Source: Serilophus lunatus
Lineage: Eukaryota; Chordata; Aves; Passeriformes; Eurylaimidae
Direction: 5' to 3'
Assembly (NCBI GenBank): GCA_013399895.1
Contig: VXBA01003435.1
Coordinates: 62,001 to 126,000, forward strand
DNA: 64,000 bases
Below, piece after piece: positions 13,336 to 26,689 of the stretch. How positions within the stretch are numbered: position 1 is the stretch's first letter; each line of letters begins with the position of its first letter. The position numbers were made by a program, and so were the translations under genes. A model generated the notes under the pieces. That model did not search any database. It had not been told where the DNA came from and saw only the letters and a program-made list of their open reading frames with translations.

Positions 13336-13626
13336 GCTGGCACTGATCTCTTCTCTGTGGTGACCAGTGACAAGACCCAAGGGAATGGCCTGAAGTTGTG
13401 TAAAGGGAGGTTTAGATTGGATGTTAGAAAGAGGTTTTTCACCCAGAGTTGGGTGCTGAGACAAGCTCCCCAGGGCAGTGGTCACATCACCAAGCCCGAC
13501 AGAGTTCAAGAAGCATTTGGATAATACTATGAGACACATGATGGGGATGGTCCTGTGCGGGACTAACATTTGGACTTGATGATCCATGTAAGTCTTTTCC
13601 AACTAGGCACACTCTGATTCTGTGAA
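13336..13626 (+). repeat. CR1 LINE, 3' end fragment
   Basis: The sequence follows the CR1 3' region in sense: 'gacaagacccaagggaatggc', 'tgttagaaagaggtttttcaccc', 'gttcaagaagcatttgg', 'ggacttgatgatcc' and the terminal ATTCTGTGAAAT. Its 3' half resembles the copy at 21596-21738, so both probably belong to one subfamily. It is strongly 5'-truncated and non-coding. Confidence 0.9.
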
Positions 13627-13879
13627 ATAAAACCTTTTAAAGTCAATAGGCTAATGAATACTGGGACTAATACAGCTGTTTTTTTCACTGTTTGATTGAC
13701 TTTTTAATTGACTTACACTAAAACATTTTTAATATCTGCCATGCACCTGTTACCTGCTCCAGCACAACAGTTTGATGGTGAATTGTGAGCTGTAGAAATT
13801 AGCAGACTGGCATCTGTGGAGTAATAGATAAAAGTTAAAATAGAATAAGAACTACAGATGAAAGACTCCAGCTGCTGGA

Positions 13880-14500
13880 TGACATAAGGTCATGTTGTCT
13901 CACAAGATTCCCCAACCCCTGATAAGCACCTTTTATTAAAGGATATACCAAAGAAAGGAGCGGTGTAAAGATATCACAGCCTCTCTTCGCAAACATCCTG
14001 CAGGAAGGGAACATGGTGACCCTTTTGACGTGTGCAATTTATCCATCAAAAAAGAATAGATGCCTGTCACACTACTCAAATTTGGTTTTTATGACTAAAG
14101 TCGCTCAAACTCCAACTAAAGGAGAAAAAGTATAAAAGGAGATTGGAAATAGGGAGAAAATCAGAGGAAGATTTCCATCTAAAATGCTGGGTCAACTGAC
14201 CGATTGAACCTGCCTTCCTCCCCCACAAGAGACGCCTGTGTTGGATGAGTAATGAAGCTAATTACTGCCTTAAAAGACTACAAGCTTGCTTCTGTTTCAT
14301 AATACTTCAGTAGATTGTTTTGCTTTAGAGCTTGCACTTGTGGTTTACTTCATATTATTATTACATGGGTTTGAGTGTGTTTTTTGTAGCTAGACTCTAT
14401 TGACTTGTCACAATTTGTATTAATAAAGAGCATTATTTTGTAAACTGTTAGAGTGAATCCTTTATAAAGGTCCAGATAATTTTGTCAATGATGGAATAAC
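13880..14500 (+). repeat. probable ERV LTR remnant
   Basis: The stretch contains a TATA-like element (GTATAAAAGGAGAT, about 14130-14143). About 290 bp downstream come an AATAAA (about 14422) and a segment reading GTGAATCCTTTATAAAGGTCCAGATAATTTTG, which has the look of an avian ERV R/U5 region. The 'gattgaacctgcc' and 'aagagacgcctgtgt' blocks are GC-richer than the flanks. Clear TG...CA ends and a target-site duplication were not found, so the limits are approximate. Confidence 0.4.
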
Positions 14501-16723
14501 ACACTGAGCAGACTTACTGAGGAGTCTCTCTCCTCTGTTGGTGCAGGCCCATCCCCTCTTCCTCAGCCTAAAGGGCAATTGAACACACCCTTAGATTGGT
14601 GAATCTGTTCAGTGAAAGACATCTCCCCTTATGGGACCCTGACAGACTGATTAAGCATTAATGGATTTTGATTTCCTGGGGGCATTAGCAGACGTATAAA
14701 TCACTAAGGGTTGAGAAAGTCGTTGCTCTCTAAGGGTCAGGCATATTCCCACAATTTTTGTGTGAAAGTATCAAAACTACTCATTTTCTCTCCTGTTAAA
14801 CTATCTTAATCCACAAGTTTTACTGCCTTTTCTGAGTTTCTTCCTCATCCCACTGGGGTGCAGTGAGCAAATGGCTTTGTGCCTGCCCAGTCAAACCACT
14901 ATAGTTCATCTTTTCTTGCAGCTGAGTTTGCTGTCATGATAATTTGCCGAAGGAGTGATATTGCAGGATAAGAAAGGTAGAGATTTTTTCTCTCTCTAAT
15001 TATTGGAATTATTTCCACAAATCCCCAATTCTTGGAGGTAGCCATAGAACTAGAAAACCCCCTGTGCATCCATTCAAAATTTTGGGGTTTTTTTGTATTT
15101 TAAAAAAATACTTTATAACAAACTGCTGTACTTTACTAGCTGTAAAGAGAAAATAAATACCTTCTTAATGTTTTAGGGTGTCTAACAATTAAGATTTTTG
15201 ATTTCTCTCAGCCTGACTCATTGGGGGGGGTGGCGGGGGGAGAGAGAAATAAAGTGAAGTAGACTCCTTTGCTACCAGTAAGCATTTGCTTTCTTAGAAG
15301 CAGTTTCTTCTCTCTGCTGCACCAGGAACTGTGTGAGCTATAGTCAAAGAGATTCAGTCATCAATTATCCCTTTAAAATGGTGGATCATCAAGCTTAAAA
15401 ACAGAGCATAACAAAGCAAGATAAAATGGTTACAGGCAGTCAAGCTGGCATTGTGAGCAACCAGCTCAATTCTATAGGATTTATTAGATCCAGCACAATC
15501 CTCAAGCTAAGGATTCAAACTAAAGCAAAATAGCTATATTTCCATGGCCTTGATCAGTGTCAAACTTGACCTGGTGCCATAGAAAACCAACTCAGATATC
15601 TAACATGATCGGTTCTAGGAAGATTAATTTGCTCAGAAAAAGCATCACATGGCAGTTTTCATCCATCTAGTTTTGTGGTACTCTGTCAAATCTCATGACT
15701 TCTTCAGGAAGCAGTTGTAGTGGGGAGTGGGTTGCAGAGCTTTTCAGCCTAGCTCCATTGGCACCAGATCCATACAGTTTGAGATGATGTGGACCAAATG
15801 GTACATACGCAAGCATCAATTTTGTTATACGTAAAATCTTTAAAAATAAAGGCAAAACTTTTCATACATGAGCCGTACATTGTCTGAATGTGTGAGTGTG
15901 GTATGTATAGCTGCTAATGGGTCCCAGCTCAGATAGTGCAAGTGTGACTGCCAGAATGGCTCCTGGGTGGTCAGACAGGAAAGTTTTCTTAACAATACTT
16001 AAATCTGTCCATGTTCAGCAAATGGCTAGAGTCTGTGTTTACTTATAAGCACTTTCACTGCTTCCAGATGTAATCGGTGTGAGTTAAGAATGTGTTTTAT
16101 TGGTTTGCTTAAAAAACAAGAGTGCTGCACCGGGTCTCATGGAACCCAAGAGGAGAGAAGTCACTTCAAATAGGATTCCTTGTCCACTTAACAGATTTTC
16201 TCTACATATCATCAATATTGCTTACTCTTAACATTAACTCTTTCCTGCAGCCTTAGTATTTCTCCAAGGCTGACATATGATCCAAAGACTCTAAAAACAT
16301 TTTTTAGGATTGAGTGGTGATGGGTTTTGTTTATATATTCTGTTATGATAGCCCAAGGAATATTTGGTTAATTCTTCCATAGAAGTTCTCTCTTTTCTTT
16401 GTGTATTTGTGCATATGCTACCAGTGCCAAATTTACCATTGCCAAAGAAAATCACAGTTTTAGAATGTCAGGATTGGTCTGGTTATATTCTATTGCTTAT
16501 GAATTTTTGAGTTTCAAATTTATGTAATGTATATTCAAGATTTTATCTGCAAACATGAAGTAGATCACTTAGGATCCATTTTTCTCGAAACTAATATTCC
16601 CAGTAAACAATATAACTCTCTATGATTCACTATTTAAACAGGTTTTCAGTCTATGATCATTGCTATAATGTTTGTGTACTCCCTCCAGATAAACTTTTCA
16701 AGGAATTAATCTTTTATGACTAT
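14501..16723. other. unannotated sequence with one G-rich tract
   Basis: Two G runs (G8 at 15223-15230 and G6 at 15235-15240), separated by TGGC and followed by a GA-rich stretch, are the only striking composition feature. No repeat family or gene was recognised. Confidence 0.4.
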
Positions 16724-17289
16724 TAGCTGGTTTCAGCTGGGACAGACTTAATTTTCTTCCTAGTATCTGGTACAGTGCTGTGGTTTAGATTTAGGATGAA
16801 GAATAATGTTGAAAACACACTGATGGGCTAGTTATTGATGGGATGTGTTTACACTTAGCCAAGGACTTTTCAGCTTCTCACTCCACTCCGCCATCACGGA
16901 GGCTGGGGCTGCACAAGAAATTGGGATGGGACACAGAAAGGATAGCTCATCCCAGCTATCCCAAGGGGTATTCCATACTGTATGGTGTCATGCTCAGCAT
17001 ATAAAGTGGAGAAAGAGGGAGAAAGGGAAAGGATTTTTTGAGTGGTGGGGTTTTTCTTCCCAAGTAACCATGATGGGGCCCTGCTCTCCTGGCTGTGGGT
17101 GAACATCTACTTGCCCAAGAGAAGTAATGAATGGATTCCTTACTTTGTGCGCAGACCTATTTCTTTATGTATTACATAGTCCTTATCTTTTCTCACATTC
17201 ACCCTTCTGATTCTCTCCCCCATCCCACAATGGGAGACTGAGTGAGTGTCTTAGTGGCACTTAGCTCCCTGCCAGTTTAAACCACATCA
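16724..17289 (+). repeat. ERVL-type LTR, sense copy (family shared with 34472-34989)
   Basis: The order of blocks matches a common avian ERVL LTR: GCTGGTTTCAGCTGGGA near the start, a GCTGGGGCTGCACAAGAA block, GGTATTCCATACTGTATG, a TATA box (CATATAAA, 16999-17006), a CTCTCCCCCATCCCAC block and an end reading GTTTAAACCACATCA. The same blocks occur in reverse order and orientation at 34472-34989. The first bases are mutated away from TG and no duplication is visible, consistent with an old solo LTR. Confidence 0.8.
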
Positions 17290-17654
17290 GGCAGTCTGCC
17301 AGCTTTGGCTTCTTGCTGTCATAAAACCTCTGCCCAGGGGAAAAGTCTAAAGTTTTTAGTGTTTTGGTACCTTTTTTCAGCATCTATACACTCTTATTCT
17401 TCCTTTGATGCAAAACAGCATTCTCAAGAGGAGTTTTTGTTTATAATGAGCTATATATTACAAAGTCTTCATGGCATGAAGCTTGCATTGTACCTGTAGT
17501 CTGAGATAATGGCTCCTGTCTTAATTTTGGCATACAGTAGGTGGTTGGTTATCCATGGTGAATTTGGTAGGGAGGCAGCAGCAAGGTGCCCTCTGTTGTC
17601 CCATGCCAGACACAACCAGCTCCAGAAGACTCTAACTGACAAAATGAGTGAAAA
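17290..17654. other. segment between two LTRs, unassigned
   Basis: This lies between one LTR end (17289) and the recognisable body of the next LTR. It may be the U3 start of the second LTR (a TGCCAGC is at 17297) or host DNA. I could not decide. Confidence 0.3.
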
Positions 17655-18199
17655 AAATTGAATGAACACTAGGGTTGGAGGAGGAGGAGTGGAGAATATC
17701 AGGCACTGGGGCAGAGATTCCCCTGTAGTTTGTGGAGCAAAGTGGTGGAGCAGGTATTACCCATCAGCCCATGGAGGATCATGGCAGAGTACATTTCCAT
17801 GCTGCACTCCATGGACTATCTGAAGCCAGGGCAGGCAGGCGAATATGGAGAGCCATTGCTGAAGCAGGGAAGAAGTGTGAGGAGGAAGGACAAGCAGAGA
17901 GCTCTTATACACTGGCTGCCACTCCCCAATCTCTCTTCCCCAGACAAATAGGGGCTAGAGGGAAGGTGGTAGAGGGAATTTTTATCACTTGCGACTGATT
18001 AAAAGGGGCATGGGTGGTTGTAAAGTATTTTCATTTTTTGAGTCTGTTATGCCTGTGACAGTAATTGGCAAATGATTTCCTTGCCTTTATCTCAACTCAG
18101 GAGCTTTTTTTGTCTTATTTTCTTCCCCTGTCCTGCTAAGGAGGGGGAGTGAGAGCAGCTGGGTGATGTTGGGCAGCTGGTCAAGGTCAACCCGCCTCA
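17655..18199 (+). repeat. ERV LTR, family shared with 20515-20886
   Basis: Characteristic blocks are repeated CAGCCCATGGAGGA-like motifs (17767-17835), GAAGTGTGAGGAGGAAGGA (17872-17890), GAGTCTGTTATGCCTGTGACAG, TCCTTGCCTTTATCTCAACTC, TTCCCCTGTCC and an end reading GTCAACCCGCCTCA. These are the parts of a widespread avian LTR whose intact end reads GTCAACCCACCACA. The open frames across 17730-17998 lie inside the LTR and are not genes. The 5' boundary is uncertain and no duplication was found. Confidence 0.75.
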
Positions 18200-20514
18200 G
18201 GCATAACCATTTTTATTTTAGTAATCTTAAGAAAATAATGTAAATATGTTAATTGTGGGGTACAGCACAAAGGACAGAGAGGAGTGTTTAAGATACAGGG
18301 TACTATGGAGATGAAAGAATGCATAGTTTCACATTGGCCATTAACTTATTTGGGTAAATTAAATAATATATAACACTGCCAGGAGAGATGTGTCAGAATC
18401 TTTCCACAAGGAAGTATGCATACAAAAGAAACACGTAGATTAAGTTCATGCTGGATCGTATTGTGATCAGCAGATTGCTAGTGCCTATTCAGACAATTCT
18501 GTGCTCCTTCAACACTTCATTGCTATCATACCACTACCTGAATAGCCTCAGTAAAATTGCCTTTCTGAAAACATCTTACTTGCTTCAACACCACCTTGAT
18601 TTCCATGTATTTGTCTGATTATATATTAAGGTGAAAGTGAGATTCTAATATGCATTAAGTAATAACAAAAGCATTATAGGGAATGAGACAGTCAATTGCA
18701 GAGCTAACTTATCTCATGCAGTTTAGATTTCCTTGGATGCAAATTATGGTTTCAGAGTTAGCCAATTTGGGGGAAGCCATATTTTCTGCTGCGGTATTTT
18801 CTTTAGTTCTTTATGTTACATTTCATAGATAACATATTAATGTTATAAGTTTACCATCATAAAATAGTGTAATACTTTGGTTATTTGTTTGTTTATTTAT
18901 TTAATCTTTTTATTTTCTTATTTTCTATATATTTATATACAAATATTAAATTTTAATTCCTTCTTAAAGTATCACTACTTTTTAATCAGTTTGTGCATGA
19001 ACGATAAAAAAATTGTTATAAGTTTTGATTTCTGCAACCCCAGCTAGAGAAATTTCCATTTTTTCACAATATTGTCCTTCTTTTCTGCTGAGAAAAAACA
19101 TTCGTAATTTGCCAAATTCTATTTTACTTCCTCTTGTATAAGCTTGAAATTCTTTTTCTGTCATTCTTTGTTGGTGTTTGATGTATTTTGTTACCCAGAG
19201 AAAAATAAAAATACAATTGCATTTTGGACTGTATCTTCATAATCTCATAATCCCCATTCCCTTTTAAATGTGTTCCACTGAGATGTTGTTTACATGTCTC
19301 AGTTCCTTACAGTGTTTCAAACACAGCTTTAGAGTCAGAAGTTTCTTCAAACTACAGGGTTTTGACTATATAAAGTTTTATAATGTTGTAGAAAATCATT
19401 AGTGAACTAATTCTTCCCCACATCCACTGGCAGAACTCTCAGTGGAAACTATGAGTTTCACCTGCATAAGAAGTGCATATTTGCTTTTCAGATGCCATAG
19501 AGATACAGCATGAAATTGGTAGAGAAGTTCTTGTAAAATTTATTTGATGTTACACAAGACCTTAGATTTTTAGAAGTTCCTAGGAAGATTTATATCAAAA
19601 TGGTTCAGAGGAAAGTGAACTTTTTAGGCTTTACATTGCCCTCAATCTCATAATCCCATAGGACTGAAAGGGAATGGCTACAGTAGAAAACTAAACATGC
19701 CAGGAACACTCTCTGGCCCTTAAGGTCAAGTTAAATGGTGTATTATCAAACATGTTTCCCCTCAAAGGAAAATGGCCAGATCCAAAATGAGAATGGTCTC
19801 CGACACATTCAATTACCTGGACAATGCAGCAATTGTCTGGGAAATTGTTTGGCACAAACCATGCCAGGGACTTAAACAGTGTGGGCATTCACAGGCTGTT
19901 AAAAGTTCACATTCTGGAACAGTTTTATTTACTTGTAGAGACATTACCAATGAAACAACATAAGTCATCCAGTCTCATTTCTTGCAGTCACAGATAGCTT
20001 TGTCATTGATACGTAAGAAGGATTCACATATCTTTGATAAAGACTCCACTCTCCAAAATTCTGTAAGACACAGAAACACTGCACAAATACCTCACAAAAC
20101 TTTTTTTAAGTTCTGAAGAGAACATCTATGATTCATGTCACTAGAGGAATAATTTCAAACAGGTTATGTGAGTAACACCATTAGAGTGTTAATTCCTTTC
20201 CACTGGGCACATGAAGGTAAATCATAACATGGTGACAGCAAGCACAAATGTGTCTCCGGCACACCTCTGAAGCTTGGTTAGATGAATGTCATACTGAATC
20301 CTTAATACCATGAACCTGACATCTGCTTCTTCTTTAAAGGAATTACATCTTGTAGTCTCCACTGTACAGTTTAAAAGCACTATCTTAAATTCCAATGAAA
20401 TATTTTGAAAGCTGAAGTTCTGCAATAAAACATTTTACTAACAACTTATAAATTTCACGAATGTATCTAATATGATCCTTGTTACCATACCAGCTCTCTG
20501 AAGACAAACAATGT
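18200..20514. other. unannotated AT-rich sequence
   Basis: Nothing was recognised. A TATTT/ATTTA-rich low-complexity stretch lies at about 18880-18960. The interval between the flanking LTR copies shows no primer-binding site or gag/pol similarity, so it is not a proviral interior that I can support. Confidence 0.4.
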
Positions 20515-20886
20515 GTAAGAGACTCCGCACTGAAGCAGGGGAAGATCATGAAGGAATTCTCCCCCCGAAGAATAAGGAGCAGCAGGGGCAACATGTGATG
20601 AACTGACTGCAACTTCCATTCCCCCTCCTCCTGCACCACTGGGGTGAAGGAGGTAGAGAAAATTGGGAGTGAATCTAGGAAGAATGGAAGAGTGTTAGAA
20701 GGTGTTATAAGATATGGTTTTATTTGCCATTACCCTACTCAGATTTCATTGGTAAAGAATTAAATTAATTTTTCAACAAGTCGAGTCTGTTTTTACCATG
20801 ATGGTAGTTGGTGAATGATCTCTCCCTGTCCTTACCTCGACCCACAAGCCTTTTTTTCCAAATATTCTCCCTCTATCCAGTTAAAG
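20515..20886 (+). repeat. 3' part of an ERV LTR (same family as 17655-18199)
   Basis: The shared order of blocks is GAAGCAGGGGAAGA, AAGGAGCAGCAGGGG, a C-rich block (CCCCCTCCTCCTGCACCAC), GGTGAAGGAGGTAGAGAAAA, CAAGTCGAGTCTGTTTTTACC, GGTGAATGATCTCTCCCTGTCCTTACCTCGACCCA and TCCCTCTATCCAGTT. It is truncated at both ends: the U3 start and the terminal GGGTCAACCC block are missing. Confidence 0.75.
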
Positions 20887-21117
20887 CCCCTGTACCATTT
20901 TTATTTTCAGGAGTGTCAGTCACTTTTAATATGAATATCAACTATATGTCTTCACTAGAAATGTTAGATTTCCAAACCAGAAGACACTTTACATAGTTCA
21001 ATATAAGTTATTCTTTTCTTGACAAAATGAAGCACTAGCTTTTGTAGGAACTTTACAGGTTTCTTTCCCAAAGAATACATTCTGGTTTTGTACTCTTTGC
21101 TAATATCATGGTGTTAT

Positions 21118-21215
21118 AAATATATATATATATGACATATATTTAAATGATAGATATGTCTATATATAGAGAGAGACATATACCTATATAGCTATATCTA
21201 TATAGATATAAATTC
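21118..21215. repeat. AT-rich simple repeat with nested palindromes
   Basis: A (TA)n core (about 21119-21133) is followed by TATA/GAGA-rich sequence. It contains an 8-bp inverted repeat ATATGTCT/AGACATAT with a short loop and an 18-bp perfect palindrome at 21193-21210. Confidence 0.75.
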
Positions 21216-21595
21216 TCTCTATGATTCTATCATGTAAAACATTTACCAACTTCAGAATTTGAATATGTACATAACTAAATTAGGTCAGCATATGTACGAC
21301 ATTCTCCAGTATTTGACCCTGTTCTTCCCTCAACAATGGTGCCTTGTCTGAGGTAATAGGTCCTTTGCAAGAGATAAAGGACAGGACTTGTGAGGCTTCT
21401 AGGAATTTTTGCATTGTAAAATATTACTCAAAGAATTAGAAGTTTCTATGTGAGCAATCATAATTGAAGAAAGAATGATCAAGGGACCTAACTGGAGAAA
21501 ATCAATTGGAATGATGTTTGATCACTAGAAGCTTCTGTAAAGTCCATTCTAAAATAACCTAATGTTTAAATTTTCTCACTGAATCATGAGCACTA

Positions 21596-21738
21596 AACCT
21601 AAAAGAATTCAAGAAGCATTTGGGTGATTCTCTCAGGCACATGGCGTGACTCTTGAGGATGGTTCTGTGCAGGGCGAAGGGTTGGACTCGATGATCCTTG
21701 TGGGTCCCTTCCAAATTGGTTGTTTCTGTGATTCTGTG
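21596..21738 (+). repeat. CR1 LINE, short 3' end fragment
   Basis: The terminal blocks are GAATTCAAGAAGCATTTGGGTGATTCTCTCAGGCACATGG, GGTTCTGTGCAGGGCGAAGG, GTTGGACTCGATGATCC, GGGTCCCTTCCAA and ATTCTGTG. This is the same tail as the copy at 13336-13626, more heavily truncated. Confidence 0.9.
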
Positions 21739-24700
21739 TTTATGGTCTCTCATAATAACAGCTACAGCAATTATAATTACATTTGCTGTTGTAAAGCATA
21801 ATTAAAACCCTAAGTCTTTAAGCAATTTTTTCTGTGCCTATTTCTGATATCCTATCAATGGCAAAAGAATATCCTTAAACATTTATATTCCAATCACACT
21901 TAAATCTCGTTTTGTATAGTCTTTTGAGTATGAGAAGCATCCCTGAGAAGTGTGTTTAAATTCACTCATTTACATTCAAATTATGTTTTCCTTTCACCTT
22001 TAAATTTTTCCTTTGGAGGTTATATGACCCATTTCATTTGGCAAGAGAGAAAAAAAGACTGATATAAGAGGAAATAGGTGGTGATGTAGAATTGAAAAGC
22101 GTTGCTACTATGCCTGTAATTTATAGTAACAATTGAAGTTTTCTGATGAATTGGTTCTGATAGGTTGTGGGTTTGGATTTTGACTTTTCATTTAGAAATA
22201 TAATACATTTTTATTCGTTTACAGATTTGTTTATTCTGTTAAAAAAATAAGTGAATTAATTCTCTCTGGACATGTTTCAGGTTTGTTTGCCTCTTATGTT
22301 ACAGATTTTCTTTTAAAGTTAGAATTAGCATACTATCTAGAAAAGATCTGAAAACTGTTTCATCTTTATTGACATACAGGAAAATAAATAAAAAATTGAA
22401 TATGATCACTTGAAACCTGGAAGATATCTCAGGAGTACAAGTATTGCAGCATTGGCAAGCAAAGGTTAAGAGAAAGCTTGATGTAAAAATTATCTTTAGA
22501 ATAAACAGGTATCTTAACAATATTGATGTCAATATTGTAAATGCTATTAGGAAAGGAATGTGAAAGCTAAGTGTTTATAAGATTCACTATTAGAATAGTC
22601 CTGTGGAAATATCAGCTGATTCTGATCTTTTGGGTCATTAATCCCAGATAATATGAAGTGTCCCACTATGGCAAAAGTAGAGGGAAGGACAGGATTGAAG
22701 AGAATGTCTATTTTGAGGAATGAGGCTTACAGTTCATCTGTTTGCATACACACAATTGCTGTCATGCTCCAAATCTGTGAAGAAACAAATCAAGGGAATG
22801 TATTGTTTCCTCTTTCTCCTGACTCATGCACTGACACCAACTGATGCGAAATCCATATATGAGAATCAGAAGGAGATCCAACAGTTGTCCAGTCTTTCTG
22901 CTTCAGTGTCTAGGAGTGTGGAGGGCTCTACGATGCACACTTAACTATGCTGTAAATCACATAACTGAGACTACCTGGAGACTAAACTTTTATTCTGCCA
23001 GAATAAAAAGTATTAGAAGATGCTTCTAGTGGGACACTAGAAGTCCATCTGCCCCCTAAGAGCAGAATTGGTTTACATATGAAATACAGTATTCCTAATT
23101 TCTCGGGCAATACAGCTTGCAAGTGTAGCATACTATATTCATAGCCAGAACTCAGAAATATCAGTAGCTTGGAGATTATTTGTACAACACACACAAAAGT
23201 TACTGAGTTTCATGATACTTTCCTCTGAAAGTATATCTAATGAAATTTCTTTCATCTGTATTTTTCTTTTGATTAGCTATTTGTAATTCTGTGTTTCAAA
23301 ACTTCAATTTAAAGTTTTACTATGTCTCCATTATTAATTTAGTATTGAGTTAATTATAAAGATAATGTAAAAAGGCTCTTTAATTTCCAAAGAGGATTTT
23401 CTCCTTATTAGCAATATATGAAATGAGACTGATGAAATGTAGATTTTTTTAAAAAAATAATGTGAGCTATGTGGTTTAATATGGAAATGCAAACTTAATT
23501 AAAACTGAAAATAAATAAATAAATCTAAAATTAACTGGAATTAGTAATGGAACTGCTTGCCCATTACCTGAGTGAATGTACAGATGTTTTTAAAAAGTGA
23601 TTCCACTGACAACATCACAGTAGATGTCTGACAAGTTGAGAGTCATTTCTTGAAAATCAAGAGCTTCCTTCAACAGTTTACACTGCTAAATATGAATGGC
23701 AATTATCTGCCTCAAAATGCATTGCTCACTAGAGTTCTCTAATGCAATTCAATAGGTGAATTGCTGCTAGCCATTGGACTCAATAATTCATAATTCCATA
23801 CAAAATTTACATGTACATCACAAAAAACCTTCCTAATGAATCATTAGTGACAGAAGTATCATGTCCACAGCATATGTATAGTTTGAGAGTTTATTTGATG
23901 TTCCATTTTTGAAGAAGCCTCTAATCTTGGATTCAAATGTGCTTTGCTGTGGCCAAGGATTTCAGCCTACAATCAGTGCTACATAATTTAACTGTGCAGT
24001 AAAACAGCAACATATTTTTTCAAATCTCAATTTAAACATATTTGAGAGTAACAGGGGACAAAAATTAATTCCATCGTTGTCATATAATCTTGTTTTATTT
24101 TGGAAAGTTTGCAAGTATTAATATGTTTGCTTCATGGTAAGAACAAAACTTCTTTCTTTTCTTCCCTTGTTCCTAATTTGACTAAATGCAGCATTGAAAA
24201 GATGAAATTATAAGAATATGAAATACGAAATTACATATCAATATATATTACATATATATATATATGAACCAAGCAGAGTCAGATCCTGAAAATAAAATAT
24301 TGATACATAGTCTACTACAAAGAACATTATTGGTACAAGGAAGTCTATCAAATTCTGAGGGATTTCTGATATATAGACCTATTCATCACGCTATATCATC
24401 CTAACCATAAAATGGAATGAAGTTTTTTGTTTAGCTGCTAATTATCACAGAAATGGCTTTTCATTGTTCGCTATCAGAATATATGCTTCAGAAATATACT
24501 TTTTTCTTTCCCTCCACTCCCACTCATTATTCATAAGCATTACTAATTTTGCTTGATTTCAGAGTTCCTTGTTATTCAGTAATTTGAAGAAAAGCTTAGG
24601 AGTTGACATCCAAGAACATTAATTTTTAGAAATATTTTTGTTATTTCTCTAATGACATTTTACTTTGTCTCAATAAATTGCTGAGATTTCAAAAAATGCT

Positions 24701-26689
24701 GCAAGCTCTCATCTCTTGAATAAAGTTTCCACATAATTTTCATGTTATGGTTTTCTTGTTATTTTTTTCTTTTTAAATTGTGCATAATATTGTGCATTCT
24801 TTCAGAGGAAATCCAAGACTTTAATTTATTTAGAAATCACTCTTCTCTAACAGAACCACCCTTCAAAATGTATACAGTGTATACTGTATACACTGTATAC
24901 AGTGGTAATTTTTTTTGCAAGTGTTCTGTTTTGATAAAAACATAATGCAAATTCTTAGTTGCTATAAGAAAAAGAGTTTTATCATTAAAAAATATTTAAG
25001 TAGTGTAATGCATGTTATCACAATAGTCATTCTTATCTGTTATAAGAAAGGAGGTTGATTATTAAGAATACTCTAAGTGATGTAGCCCAAGATAGTTACA
25101 GTAGTTATAACTCAAAATAAATTTATGGAAGAACTGAGTGAATCAAAAATGTGTTTTTAATAACATTCTTTCTTCACCACCTATTTTTATAGTACATTTG
25201 TGCAGACAAGGCACAGACTTCAGTAACATTAGCCATTGCCCTAGAGTAATTCAGGCAGTTTGCAAACTTCGGTATATTATAGCAGATGCAAAAATGAATG
25301 TTGTACTTTTGTTCTTCCATATATAACTTTCTCATGCTTGCATTTTCACATATGTTCTTTAGGTCTTACCTGTACTTAGGATTTTTTTTAAATTTAATTC
25401 CAACATATAGATTTTAGAGAAGATAAAGAAGCATAAGAAAAATGGGGAAAAAACCCACCAAACAACAAACCAATATATAAACCCTCTAAAAGGTTTATAT
25501 TACAAAAGGCAAAACTTTAGAACATTTTTTTTCTTTTTGATAGAGCTATGAATAAATAATCAAATTCATTAGTGAAGTGACCCTCAATGGCAAAGGTTTC
25601 CCAATCATTCTTAGCAAAAACTAGCTGTACAGTGGAGGTTCATACAGTAAACATACAAGGACCTTACAGTTATTTGCAGGCACAGAGAGATGCAAAAAAA
25701 CCTCTCTGTGCAATTCATACTGTTTGAATCCTTGTCAACCTGACAAATCCACATGATGTAGGGGAAATATTCCATTTTATAGACACCTTTGCAACACACA
25801 AGAAATGAGACTCTGCAACCTACTTAAAACCAAGTATTTCACACACACATGTCCCTTTGGACATCCTGTTAATGGATGCTATGGAAGTGAAAACTAGGTA
25901 CAGACAAGGGTAAAATTTTATTCAAAAGATAATGTTAACATTTATGCTAGAAACATAAGCTATACTTCTACCACAACCTATAAGATCAAGTTAATGCCAC
26001 TACTGAAGCTGAGAGGTTGTTTGGGATGTAAAATAGTTGTCCGTGGAATGATTCAGTTTGTTAAGCACATGTAATTATTTCACCTTTAGATTCTTTGAAA
26101 TATCTTCCCTCATCTCCAGTTTCTCATGTGTGAAAGCATGATTCTTCTGCAAATCATCACCATATCTTCTAGTTCTGTGTGGATGTCTCAGGTATCCTAA
26201 GGTTTCAGAAGTGACGCTAGATTTTTTAGGTACCTGGATCCTTCCTCCACTGGCTACAGTAGGAAAGGTAGCTAGCTGACCTACATGTACAGACACTAAA
26301 ATTTAGGTTACTTGATTACTTAACCCCCTATCCTAGAGTCCACAGAAAGTAAGCAGATCTAAAATTTTGATTGGGCAAAAATAAGAATCAATCTCACTAC
26401 CTGGCAGAATTATTGAGCTAATACTCATGGAAGGTACTTCTAGCCACATGGAGAAAAAAAAAAATAGGCTACAGCATATAGCATCAATTTTTTGAGGGCA
26501 AACTGTGTTTTCCTTTTTCTAAATGAATGACTAGTTCTGCGGCCGAAAGGAGTGCAGTGAACTGCATTTATGTTCATTATATCAAGGTTATATAATTATC
26601 TCCATTATGTCAAGGTTTTCTATGGAGTCTTGGTAGCCAGACTGAAAAGACAAAGATTTGATGGATGAACTATAATCTGGGGGAAAAAT
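21739..26689. other. unannotated AT-rich sequence
   Basis: Mostly unique DNA. A small (AATA)n tract lies near 23508 and an (AT)n tract at about 24237-24266. A CpG-containing GCGGCCGAAAGG stands out near 26540. The overlapping open frames at 22653-23029 show no recognisable domain. Confidence 0.4.
24870..24900. repeat. perfect 15-bp inverted repeat with a 1-nt centre
   Basis: Bases 24870-24884 (GTATACAGTGTATAC) are the exact reverse complement of 24886-24900 (GTATACACTGTATAC), with a single T between. The arms are themselves built from repeating GTATAC units. Confidence 0.95.

Noticed and set aside
17655..20886. A provirus bounded by the two same-family LTR copies in direct orientation
   Set aside because: The 2.3 kb between them shows no primer-binding site, polypurine tract or retroviral coding similarity, and the second copy is truncated at both ends.
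24742..24945. Open frame encoding a YTV repeat
   Set aside because: The repeat is the translation of the GTATAC palindrome. There is no other coding evidence.
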